Of a stretch of DNA of 17,353 bases, positions 1 to 7,586 are shown piece by piece (the stretch's first letter is position 1; every line of letters starts with the position of its first letter). The position numbers and the translations under genes are program-made. This DNA comes from an uncultured Lachnospiraceae bacterium (GTDB lineage Bacteria; Bacillota; Clostridia; Lachnospirales; Lachnospiraceae). The notes under the pieces were generated by a model that saw only the letters and a program-made list of their open reading frames with translations, ran no database searches and was not told the DNA's origin. The stretch is from assembly GCA_937877165.1 (NCBI GenBank), contig CALEFO010000174.1, positions 1 to 17,353 of the forward strand, written 5' to 3'.

Positions 1-54
1 GAACGGCACGTACTGGTGGTGTGAGAGGGGTGGACATACCACCCCTACTCGATT
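1..54 (+). mobile_element. 3' end of a group II intron (domain V 3' half and domain VI), truncated by the window edge
   Basis: Bases 4-16 (CGGCACGTACTGG) look like the 3' strand of domain V, and GTGGTGTGAG is a typical V/VI junction. Domain VI is complete: GAG (23-25) pairs with CTC (48-50), AGGGGTGG (26-33) pairs perfectly with CCACCCCT (39-46), and the loop is ACATA (34-38). A single unpaired A at 47 is left on the 3' strand. The intron would end in the common sequence TACTCGAT at 54, which puts the bulged A 7 bases before the 3' splice site, the expected branch-point position. The ribozyme body and any reverse transcriptase would lie left of the window. No T-run follows the stem, so it does not read as a terminator. 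The exact 3' boundary (54 or 55) is inferred from the consensus. Confidence 0.85.
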
Positions 55-337
55 GGGAAAATTCACAGAATATACAAAAAGGAAAACGAATATGACCTGT
101 TCTGTGATGACGGATTTGGTAAAATATCTTAGACCTGTGTGCGGTCTATTCCATGCAGCTATAGTGACCGAATGCTTACTTTGGCAATAGTCGTACAGGG
201 GAAAAATATCTTTTGGATGGGATGCTGACGCATTCGGCAAAACCGTCTTCACGGATTTTGCCTCAGCGGGGTATAAATATAGAAATTCTATCTGATACTT
301 CTATAGATCTGAATGATGTCAGGAATGGAGAGAAACT
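55..337. other. Spacer upstream of the adhesin gene, 283 bases, non-coding
   Basis: No convincing gene is seen on either strand. The spacer is visibly richer in A/T than the genes that follow. It holds a small hairpin, TAGACC (130-135) with GGTCTA (143-148); a 10-base direct repeat, AAAATATCTT, at 121-130 and 203-212; and an 8-base inverted repeat, CCGAATGC (168-175) with GCATTCGG (230-237). The last 90 bases contain the likely promoter and the ribosome binding site GGAG (327-330), 7 bases before the adhesin ATG. It could be a long structured leader or simply the remnant of the intron target region. Confidence 0.6.
248..291 (+). promoter_or_regulatory. Possible adhesin promoter with overlapping palindrome
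   Basis: TTCACG (248-253) and TATAAA (272-277) sit 18 bases apart, matching 4 of 6 and 5 of 6 positions of the sigma-A consensus. Immediately after the -10 is a perfect palindrome, ATAGAA-A-TTCTAT (279-291), which would cover the transcription start and could be an operator. A further TTCTAT occurs at 299-304. Because there is almost no space between the adhesin and secY2, this promoter could serve the whole export operon. Only sequence resemblance supports the call. Confidence 0.3.
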
Positions 338-3300
338 ATGATCAAAAAGACTGGCAGAAAAAATGTTACCAATAATACGAAAACCAGCAAGCACACCTTT
401 TCAAACATTGCGAAGGGTGCGTTTGCTGTTGGCGTTGCGATCGGTGGCGGAGCCGTGACGCAGGGTATGGATGTTTTTGCTGCGGAGACTGATGAATACA
501 CCTTGGAGCAGGAAGGCGGCAATGAGGCAGTCGTAGAATTGCAGCCCGCTACAGAGGCACCGGAGCAGCCGCAGTCTGAGGCTGTGCAGGAACCTGTAAC
601 GGAAGCAGAAGAGCAGCTACAGTCGGAGACGGCGCAGGAACCTGTGACGGAAACAGAAGAGCAGCCACAGCCCGAGAATGTACAGGAGTCTGTGACGGAG
701 ACAGATGATCAGCTTCAGTCTGAGAATGTACAGAATTCTGCGACAGAATCAGGAGAAGAGTCTGTGCAGGATTCTGTGGATCCCGCAGAATCTGCACAAA
801 GTGAAATGGTGAGCAGTGCATCGGAAGAGGTATCTTCTCTTGATGCCGGTGGAAGTGAAGCAAAGAATAGCCAGACTGCCAATTCGCAGGAAGAATCTGC
901 GGCGGATTCGGGTGCAAATGAAGCATCGGCGATGGATTCTGAAAGTGCGCAGGAGGCAAATTCGACAGAAGAAAATTCTGCCCTGATGTCACAGGAGAAC
1001 TTTGCGCAAAATAGTGAGTCCGTAAACGGCACGGAGGCGCTTACAGAGAAACAGGAACAGTCGCAGAGCGTTACGGATTCAGAATCTTTGGAGGGAAGTG
1101 AGTCGGTATCTGTAATGGAGAGCGGGAGCAGCTCTGAAACGAGGGCTGAATCTGAATTGGATCATGATGATCTTATTCAGTCCATTAAGGAGCAATTTGT
1201 AGCAGCGAATGGGACTGTTCTGCTGTCTTCACTTCAGGATACTGTAAAACCGGTGAACATGTCTGCGGATGACTTCCTGAGAGCAATTTCAGAGGCAGTT
1301 GGCGACTACAGCATTTACGGCGATAAAATTATTATTAATGACCATATTCAATCAGATTTTGCTGGAAACAAAATTGAATACAACAAAGATGAGCTGGGTG
1401 CCGACAAAGAGTATGATGAGAAACTCCAACCGACCTACATTGGAGATTTAAGCGGATCCGGCAACCGGATTATGCCGGGGACGGCCACAGATAAACTTAT
1501 TTTCTCGAATGCCAGGGTGACTGTAAATGGCGTGGAGAGGAGCAAATTTGAATATTACGTCAATAATGATGAGACAAGAAAGGAATATATCCGCTCTTAT
1601 GTAGATCAGTGGGGAAACACGGTAACGGCTCCTTCTGGATATGCCTATGTTTTCCAGTACGATGAAAACGGCAATCGAAGAGTATATGAGGTTCAGATCG
1701 ATGCGGTAAAGGGAAGAAATCTGGAATTTACGACCGGCGATTCTCCGATCCAAATGGATAAAATTCAAGAAAATGCATCGGAATTATCGAAGGTAGATGC
1801 GAATACAAATCTCGTCAGCCGTCAGGATCAGAAGACAGAGATTAATGTACCGTCAGGTAAGGGGGAAACGGCTGTATCCGAAATCAAATTTTCCAAGGAC
1901 CAGTGGGGAAATGTGAGGGGCACCTATGACGGAATGTCTGAGCAAACCCAGAATGTTTTCGGAACAGATAATTTACAGCTTAATTTTACAACAGATGAAA
2001 ATGGCAATATTCTGAATAAAATTATCCTGAATATCAGGTATACGGGAACAGAAGAGGATGAGGTCAACACAACATTGACGCTTTCCCGTGTCAAAATTCT
2101 GGTAAATGGCAAGGAGTTGCAACTGGAGCATGCGAAAACATGGGACAACACAGATTCGGCAAAGTACGCGGTGCAGCTGTTTGATAAGATTATTTTTAAT
2201 TTTGGTAATTTCAAAGGAAAAATTACGCTTGATCATGTTTTTGGGACAATTCTGGCCCCGAATGCAGAGCTTGCCGGTTCTGGCAGAGGAACGGTTATTG
2301 GACAGAAGGTAACACTTCAGAGTGGAGAATGGCATTCGGCGTCAAGAAATGATTCCGGGGAGAGCGAGTCATCATCGGCGAGCGCAAGTGCATCTACAAG
2401 TGAAAGCACGAGCCAGAGCCATTCAACCAGTGTAAGTAATTCGATTAGTGCGAGTCAGAGTAATTCTATTAGCGCCAGTACAAGTGCATCGACAAGTACA
2501 AGCCAGAGTGCTTCTGTCAGCACCAGTGAGAGCACATCGGCAAGTGTAAGTGAAAGTACATCAACCAGCACGAGTGCGAGTATGTCGGCGAGTGAGAGTG
2601 AAAGTGCATCAGCAAGTACGAGTGCGAGTACCTCAGCTAGCATAAGCGAAAGTGCATCCACGAGTGCGAGCCAGAGTACATCAGCAAGTGCGAGCGAGAG
2701 TGCATCCACGAGTACGAGCGAGAGCACATCGGCGAGTGAAAGTGAGAGTGCATCGACAAGTGCAAGTGCGAGCACGTCAGCTAGCATGAGCATGAGTGCC
2801 TCAACGAGCACGAGTGAGAGTACGTCGGCTAGCATGAGTGTGAGTGAAAGTGCATCTGTAAGTACGAGTGAGAGCACGTCGACAAGTGTAAGTGAAAGTA
2901 CATCAACCAGCACGAGTGCGAGTATGTCGGCGAGTGAGAGTGAAAGTGCATCAGCAAGTACGAGTGCGAGTACGTCGGCGAGTGAGAGTGAAAGCGCATC
3001 CACGAGTACAAGTGAGAGTACGTCGGCGAGTGAGAGTGAAAGCGCATCCACGAGTGCAAGTGAGAGCACATCAGCAAGTGCGAGCGAGAGTGCATCAATC
3101 AGCACGAGTGAGAGCACATCGGCAAGTGTAAGTGAGAGTGCATCCGTGAGCGCGAGCGAAAGCACTTCTTCGAGTATTTCTACTTCAGAGTCGGAATCCG
3201 GTGGTTCCGGTTCCGAGAATATAGTCGATCCGGGAGAGCCTGCGGAAGAAGCTCCGACGGACTCGAGAGTTCTTGGCGTCAGCAGGGAACGGGCAGAGAA

Positions 3301-3487
3301 ACCTGCGGTTTCCGGAGAGGAGAGGACACAGGAAGAGAAGGGACAGGTCCTCGGAGCAAATCGCACCCGCTATGTGAAGACCGGAGATGAAGGAAGGATG
3401 AGTACAAATGCCGTGTTTGCAGGAATCAGCGGTGCGTTGTTCACACTGTGGGCGGCTGTCCGTAAGAAATTGAGAAGGAGAAAGTGA
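338..3487 (+). CDS. Serine-rich repeat glycoprotein adhesin (accessory Sec substrate) with choice-of-anchor A-like region
   Basis: A 1049-residue surface protein and the likely sole substrate of the export genes that follow. Residues 1-48 form a long signal peptide with a basic n-region and a glycine-containing core (GAFAVGVAIGGGAV), the glycine pattern that steers GspB-type precursors to the accessory pathway; cleavage is probably near A48/A49. Residues 50 to about 280 are acidic, rich in Glu/Gln/Ser, and include four 16-residue repeats (72-135). About 282-670 is non-repetitive and ends in GTILAPNAELAGSGRGTVIG, a hallmark of choice-of-anchor A adhesin domains. Residues 673-954 are Ser-X repeats, the expected O-GlcNAc target. 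The tail has RVLGV and QVLGAN boxes, YVKTGD (1012-1017), a hydrophobic helix and KKLRRRK. YVKTG would be a non-classical sortase site. The start is set by GGAG 7 bases upstream. The ligand is unknown. Confidence 0.92.
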   Translation: MIKKTGRKNVTNNTKTSKHTFSNIAKGAFAVGVAIGGGAVTQGMDVFAAETDEYTLEQEGGNEAVVELQPATEAPEQPQSEAVQEPVTEAEEQLQSETAQEPVTETEEQPQPENVQESVTETDDQLQSENVQNSATESGEESVQDSVDPAESAQSEMVSSASEEVSSLDAGGSEAKNSQTANSQEESAADSGANEASAMDSESAQEANSTEENSALMSQENFAQNSESVNGTEALTEKQEQSQSVTDSESLEGSESVSVMESGSSSETRAESELDHDDLIQSIKEQFVAANGTVLLSSLQDTVKPVNMSADDFLRAISEAVGDYSIYGDKIIINDHIQSDFAGNKIEYNKDELGADKEYDEKLQPTYIGDLSGSGNRIMPGTATDKLIFSNARVTVNGVERSKFEYYVNNDETRKEYIRSYVDQWGNTVTAPSGYAYVFQYDENGNRRVYEVQIDAVKGRNLEFTTGDSPIQMDKIQENASELSKVDANTNLVSRQDQKTEINVPSGKGETAVSEIKFSKDQWGNVRGTYDGMSEQTQNVFGTDNLQLNFTTDENGNILNKIILNIRYTGTEEDEVNTTLTLSRVKILVNGKELQLEHAKTWDNTDSAKYAVQLFDKIIFNFGNFKGKITLDHVFGTILAPNAELAGSGRGTVIGQKVTLQSGEWHSASRNDSGESESSSASASASTSESTSQSHSTSVSNSISASQSNSISASTSASTSTSQSASVSTSESTSASVSESTSTSTSASMSASESESASASTSASTSASISESASTSASQSTSASASESASTSTSESTSASESESASTSASASTSASMSMSASTSTSESTSASMSVSESASVSTSESTSTSVSESTSTSTSASMSASESESASASTSASTSASESESASTSTSESTSASESESASTSASESTSASASESASISTSESTSASVSESASVSASESTSSSISTSESESGGSGSENIVDPGEPAEEAPTDSRVLGVSRERAEKPAVSGEERTQEEKGQVLGANRTRYVKTGDEGRMSTNAVFAGISGALFTLWAAVRKKLRRRK
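551..742 (+). repeat. Four tandem 16-residue acidic repeats in the adhesin (48-base unit)
   Basis: Residues 72-87, 88-103, 104-119 and 120-135 align as TE(A/T)xEQxQxExxQExV. The units have diverged (for example EQPQSEAVQEPV versus DDQLQSENVQNSA), so the repeat is older than the Ser-X block. It lies just after the signal peptide, where the first serine-rich region of these adhesins usually lies, but it is dominated by Glu and Gln rather than Ser. Confidence 0.85.
2354..3199 (+). repeat. Ser-X repeat region of the adhesin (SRR2)
   Basis: About 282 residues (673-954) alternate Ser with Ala, Thr, Glu, Val, Met, Gln or Ile, giving recurring blocks such as SESESASTSASESTSAS. Serine codons switch between AGT/AGC and TCA/TCG in phase with the repeat. 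This is the typical stalk of serine-rich repeat glycoproteins, where GtfA/GtfB add O-GlcNAc in the cytosol. It is shorter than the well-known streptococcal stalks, which can exceed a thousand residues. Confidence 0.95.
2541..2973 (+). repeat. 91-base exact direct repeat, copies at 2541-2631 and 2883-2973
   Basis: The two copies are identical over 91 bases and lie 342 bases apart, exactly 114 codons, so the duplication stays in frame. The flanking bases differ (G versus A before, C versus G after). The intervening and flanking repeats are only approximate. This points to a recent in-frame duplication or gene-conversion event inside the Ser-X region. Shorter exact repeats (about 34 bases, 48-base spacing) occur at about 2974-3055. 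Confidence 0.92.
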
Positions 3488-3500
3488 AGCGGAGGCGGAT

Positions 3501-4733
3501 ATGAGCAGAAAACCGCATCCAATTCTCGGGAAGACATTCTTTTCCGTGTTGATGATGTCCTGCTATCTGTTCGGGAAAAAAGTCACGATTCCGTGGGTTG
3601 TGAGGGAGAGTCATATACAGACCGTGCATGGCCTCCAGAGTTTTATCAGTGCCGCGATGGGAAATGACGCAGTGGCAGGATCGGTTCTGGCAGTCGGTTT
3701 CATGCCGTATATGACGGCAATGATCGTGGTCAGCCTGTTTCATTCCATAACAGGGCAGAGTGAGCAGACATCGCAGAAACGGATGATACGTCAGATGCGC
3801 ACTGTGACGCTGATTGTTACTGTTCTGCAGTCGATGATGCGGGCCTCTCAGCTGACATATACGGAATACTATGGCTGCCCGGTTTTCCTGTTGAAAGGAA
3901 TGACGGCAATTGTCCTGACAGCGGGAACCTTTTCGATGGTCTGGATGTCGGAACGTTGTCAGAAGTGGGGGATAGGAGGCTCGTCGGCACTCATTCTGGC
4001 GAATATTGTGCAGAATATCGGCAAGTCGCTGTTACAGTTTCTCAGTGGTTTTACGGAGGCAGGCTATCCGATCATTCCGGTGATTCTGATCATGGGAGGT
4101 GTCATTATACTGATTATTCTTGTCACGCTTGTGATGGAGAATGCGGAGATGCATCTTACGATCCGTCATGTGATGATTCACAATTCCTTTTCAGGGGACA
4201 GTGATCTTGCCGTGAAACTCAATCCGGTCGGTACAATGGCGGTGATGTATGTGATGACGCTGTTTGCACTGCCATATTATTTGTGCCTTTTCTTTGAATT
4301 CATCTTTGGAGCCAATCAAGTTACGGAGCTGCTGAAACAGAATCTGAATCTGCAGAGCGGCTGGGGCATCTTGTTTTTTGCACTGCTTCTGACGGGAATG
4401 AACTGTGCATTGGCGAGAATTTATATCGATCCGCGGGAAGTGGCAGAAAATCTGCAGAAGAGCGGCGATTATATCCCGGGAGTGCATCCGGGAGAAGCAA
4501 CAAGGCGCGTCATCAGTGAAAGGCTTTGGTTCGTGTCGTTGGTGAGTTCTGCGGTGATGTGTGTACTGATGGCAGGACCACTCCTTTTGCAGTGGTACCT
4601 GGGAATGAATTCTCCTGTTTTCATGCTGCCGATGACGGTGATGATTCTGTGCGGCATTATGCTGAATGTCATGGGCGAGGTTCACACGATCCGTGTGATG
4701 AATACCTATCAAACCATACAATGGGGGCTGTGA
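3501..4733 (+). CDS. secY2: Accessory Sec translocon channel SecY2
   Basis: This 410-residue membrane protein is a SecY paralogue, the channel for glycosylated serine-rich adhesins. About ten hydrophobic helices can be seen, starting at FFSVLMMSCYLFG (13-25) and ending near PMTVMILCGIMLNVMG. The segment AAMGNDAVAGSVLAVGFMPYMTA (about residues 51-73) corresponds to the plug and TM2 region. At 410 residues it is slightly shorter than a housekeeping SecY, as is usual for SecY2. GGAGG (3490-3494) lies 6 bases before the ATG. Only 13 bases separate it from the adhesin stop with no terminator, so the two are probably co-transcribed. Its stop overlaps the asp1 start (TGATG). Identification rests on the SecY-like features plus the asp1-asp2-asp3-secA2 context. 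Confidence 0.95.
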   Translation: MSRKPHPILGKTFFSVLMMSCYLFGKKVTIPWVVRESHIQTVHGLQSFISAAMGNDAVAGSVLAVGFMPYMTAMIVVSLFHSITGQSEQTSQKRMIRQMRTVTLIVTVLQSMMRASQLTYTEYYGCPVFLLKGMTAIVLTAGTFSMVWMSERCQKWGIGGSSALILANIVQNIGKSLLQFLSGFTEAGYPIIPVILIMGGVIILIILVTLVMENAEMHLTIRHVMIHNSFSGDSDLAVKLNPVGTMAVMYVMTLFALPYYLCLFFEFIFGANQVTELLKQNLNLQSGWGILFFALLLTGMNCALARIYIDPREVAENLQKSGDYIPGVHPGEATRRVISERLWFVSLVSSAVMCVLMAGPLLLQWYLGMNSPVFMLPMTVMILCGIMLNVMGEVHTIRVMNTYQTIQWGL

Positions 4734-6313
4734 TGTTCTGTTTTGTTTCCTCGTGGTATTCCGGGAATGAGAAGTGGCATGCCAATGAATCTCCATGGTA
4801 CCGGCCTGGTGATGCGTATGCATTCGATGATACGATCAATCAGATCCGGATGTTTCGTGCGGCCAGCGAGCCGGTTCAGCTGATGTCGCTGGCCTATGCG
4901 CCGGGCCTTCGGATGTTTCTGCACAGGCAGAATCTGTATCCGATGGAGGTCTGGAATCTCTATGATGAGATGCAGGGAATTGCTGTCCGGAAGCTTGGAG
5001 TGATTTCCTGGCAGAGCCTTGAATGGCCGAGAAATCTTCTGTGGCGGTACACACCGTTTGCAATGGTCGGTTTCCTCGGGAGGGAGCGTTATGCAGAACT
5101 TTCATTCGGAGAAAACGGAAATCTCGTCCGGGTGGATTATTATTCGCATGAAAGAGTAAGACGGTGCGATTTTTATGATGACAGGGGATTCCGCTCCAGC
5201 AGCATTTATTGCGATGAAAGCGGAAACGAGCAGCAGGAATACTGCGACGAGGATGGAACACCGCAGTTTCTGGAGGACAAGGGATCAGGGCATGTGACGA
5301 TTCTTCCGGCTGCGTCGGGCCGTTTTTGCCGAAAGATATATGAGTCAGCAGATCAGATGATGGAAGAAATCCTTCGGAGACATTTCCTTGATATGGATCC
5401 GGAGACAACGGTGGTCGTTGCGGCCAATCAAGTGCATAATCAGATGATTCTCCGGGCGCGCAGGGGCCAGGCAATCGTTTTTTCCTATTTTGAAGACCGG
5501 TTCGACCTGAAAAATGCGGAAGCACTTAAGCGAGATCTCGCCGGGGCTCGTTTTGCTGTGACGGATACGGAACATTCTGCGGGCATAATCCGGGAGGAAA
5601 CCGGAACGGAGATGCAGATTTACGATATTTCCCCGTTTGACACCCGTTTGTCTCTGGGGAAGAGTCAGAGAATCCGTGAACTGAAGATCTTTATGCCGGT
5701 CGACGGTCTGGAGGGGTTCCTGCTGGAAACGGCGATGACCCAGGTGTTTTCCTATATGGAGAAGAACAGACGGGTGGTTCTTCAGGTGGCAACGCAGACG
5801 GAACAGGAAGAACGGAAGCAGGAACTGATCTGGGAGCTGGAGCAGATTCTGGAAAAGAACGGATTTACCGGTCTTGGCATCTGCCTGGGAAAAGAAGCGG
5901 AAGATGCAGCAAAGGTGGAAGAGAAGAAAAACCGTGTGGAGATCGTCTCGTATCAGACAGAACATGACCTGATCCAGAAATTATACGATGTCAGGCTGAT
6001 TCTGGATGTGCGTGATCAGCCGGACCTGTATCTGCAGATTGCGGGAATCAGCGCGGGAATTCCACAGGTCAATTATCGCTTTACACGTTATGTTCAGCAT
6101 CAGAAGGACGGATATATTATTCAGAATATCCATTACATTACAGGGGCGCTGGAATATTATCTTTCTGAACTTGTGCACTGGAATGAGGCACTTGTTTACT
6201 GTGTGAAGGAAATCGAAAAGTACACCGGAGGGTCACTCGTACAGCAGTGGAAGCTGGCAGTGAAGGACGAGTCGTTTGAGTTTGGGGAAAGCGGAGAACA
6301 CCATGCCGGATGA
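4733..6313 (+). CDS. asp1: Accessory Sec system protein Asp1
   Basis: A 526-residue cytosolic protein essential for accessory Sec export. In studied streptococci Asp1 forms a complex with Asp2 and Asp3, has a non-catalytic GT-B-like fold and binds the glycosylated adhesin. The N-terminus matches the family well: FVSSWYSGNEKWHANESPWY followed by FDDTINQIRMF (from about residue 27) and LRMFLHRQ. The ATG at 4733 was chosen because the family signature starts right there, although the frame stays open upstream to about 4526 inside secY2. The start overlaps the secY2 stop by one base (TGATG), implying translational coupling. A YxxxG-like WD repeat-like stretch (about residues 115-185, many Tyr/Asp/Glu) matches a similar stretch seen in GtfA and GtfB here. 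Length is typical for the family. Confidence 0.93.
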   Translation: MFCFVSSWYSGNEKWHANESPWYRPGDAYAFDDTINQIRMFRAASEPVQLMSLAYAPGLRMFLHRQNLYPMEVWNLYDEMQGIAVRKLGVISWQSLEWPRNLLWRYTPFAMVGFLGRERYAELSFGENGNLVRVDYYSHERVRRCDFYDDRGFRSSSIYCDESGNEQQEYCDEDGTPQFLEDKGSGHVTILPAASGRFCRKIYESADQMMEEILRRHFLDMDPETTVVVAANQVHNQMILRARRGQAIVFSYFEDRFDLKNAEALKRDLAGARFAVTDTEHSAGIIREETGTEMQIYDISPFDTRLSLGKSQRIRELKIFMPVDGLEGFLLETAMTQVFSYMEKNRRVVLQVATQTEQEERKQELIWELEQILEKNGFTGLGICLGKEAEDAAKVEEKKNRVEIVSYQTEHDLIQKLYDVRLILDVRDQPDLYLQIAGISAGIPQVNYRFTRYVQHQKDGYIIQNIHYITGALEYYLSELVHWNEALVYCVKEIEKYTGGSLVQQWKLAVKDESFEFGESGEHHAG

Positions 6314-7526
6314 TGAGAGAGTGTTTGCGACAGGAGGACAGGACAGCAGAAAGCTCGGTCTGGAACATATCCGGATCGCTGCTGCGGTTCGTTCTTCCGT
6401 GCGGTACGAGGGACATTCCTGGCTGGAAACAGAGGATTATTACGGTGCGGATTATATGCCGGTCTTGTCGTGGAGCATGAATCTTCTTATTCAGGATACG
6501 GGGAGTCTGTATGAATTGTGGACAGAGATTGAATGTGATGAGAGTGTCACGTATCAGCTCCGTCTGGGAAAGTGGCAGGCTGGAGCAGCGGATGTCCTCA
6601 TGGACCTGCAGAGCGTGGATGGGCCGCTCGCAGAGCCTGTTGTACTGAAGAAGGATTTCAACGGATATCTGTCCGTGGATCTGTGGGCGAAGGGAAGCGG
6701 GAGAATTCGCGTGGGAGCGCTGCATTATCGTGAGCTTGCAGGCACGGTGGGAACGTTTCTTCCAGGAGATGTCCGACATGCGGACGCAGGGGGAGAAGAG
6801 TTCTTTTCTTATCTTGATGTGATGGACCGGAAGCCTCCGCTGAATGTCTACTTCTCCGGCTACCGTACACTGGAGGGTTTTGAAGGCTGGCGAATGATGC
6901 GGTCCATGGGAGCTCCGTTCCTTCTTCTGACGGATCCGCGGCTGGAGGGCGGGAAATTCTATCTGGGCTCCGGGGAATACGAAACCAGTCTGGAGCAGAC
7001 CATACGGGATGCGCTGTCGGAACTTGGATTTACGGAGCAGCAGCTGATTCTGTCCGGGATGTCGATGGGAACCTATGGAGCCATGTATTACAGTGCACCG
7101 CTTCGCCCCCATGCCGTGGTGATCGGCAAGCCGCTGATGAATGCGGGGACCATCGCAGCGGATGAGAGAATTCTGCGGCCGGGCGGTTTCCCGACATCAC
7201 TGGATGTTCTGATGAATCTGGAAGGGGATACCACAGATGAAGCGGTGGAGCAGCTGAATCACCGGATGTGGGACCGGTTTGACCGAACGGATTTCCGGAA
7301 CACGAAATTTGCAATTTCCTACATGGAGCAGGATGATTATGATCCGAAGGCATATGAAGATATCCTGCTGCATCTGAAGGACAAAAGGGTTCAGATCTAT
7401 GGAAAAGGGCTGATCGGACGGCACAATGACAATACGGAAGGAATTGTGCAGTGGTTCAAATCGCAGTACCGCCGGATTCTGCAGGAAGATTTCGGGAGAG
7501 ATTCTGCAGGAGAACAGGTGCAGTGA
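6303..7526 (+). CDS. asp2: Accessory Sec system protein Asp2, probable glycan O-acetyltransferase
   Basis: A 407-residue protein with an alpha/beta-hydrolase-like C-terminal half. In S. gordonii Asp2 is bifunctional: it is needed for transport and it O-acetylates GlcNAc on the adhesin. The nucleophile motif GMSMG is present with Ser at residue 254, and a candidate catalytic His follows at residue 374 (LIGRHNDN). Asp candidates are at 344-347 (QDDYD). These are the elements expected of an active enzyme. The ATG at 6303 has GGAG at 6293-6296 and overlaps asp1 by 11 bases; an upstream TTG at 6276 is less likely. The N-terminal part appears about 90 residues shorter than I recall for streptococcal Asp2 (about 500 residues), which may mean a reduced N-terminal domain. 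Confidence 0.93.
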   Translation: MPDDERVFATGGQDSRKLGLEHIRIAAAVRSSVRYEGHSWLETEDYYGADYMPVLSWSMNLLIQDTGSLYELWTEIECDESVTYQLRLGKWQAGAADVLMDLQSVDGPLAEPVVLKKDFNGYLSVDLWAKGSGRIRVGALHYRELAGTVGTFLPGDVRHADAGGEEFFSYLDVMDRKPPLNVYFSGYRTLEGFEGWRMMRSMGAPFLLLTDPRLEGGKFYLGSGEYETSLEQTIRDALSELGFTEQQLILSGMSMGTYGAMYYSAPLRPHAVVIGKPLMNAGTIAADERILRPGGFPTSLDVLMNLEGDTTDEAVEQLNHRMWDRFDRTDFRNTKFAISYMEQDDYDPKAYEDILLHLKDKRVQIYGKGLIGRHNDNTEGIVQWFKSQYRRILQEDFGRDSAGEQVQ

Positions 7527-7586
7527 CAAAACGGCCCGGGCCACAGAAAGATAGCCGGAAGAACGCAGGCAACAGACGGAGAACAG

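Noticed and set aside
26..46. Perfect GC-rich hairpin read first as a rho-independent terminator
   Set aside because: No T-run follows, and the flanking GAG/CTC pairing with a bulged A and TACTCGAT end fits intron domain VI far better.
92..190. 32-codon open frame with ATG and AAAAAGGAAAAC upstream
   Set aside because: Too short, no recognisable features, ordinary chance length in this spacer; it could be a leader peptide but nothing supports it.
2455..3366. Long antisense open frame (303 residues) through the Ser-X region
   Set aside because: It is a mirror of the AGT/TCA-type serine codons, giving a monotonous Leu-Ala-Asp-Val protein; no start signals and no family resemblance.
4526..4732. 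Upstream extension of asp1 inside secY2
   Set aside because: The extra 69 codons are out-of-frame secY2 sequence and the family N-terminus starts exactly at 4733.
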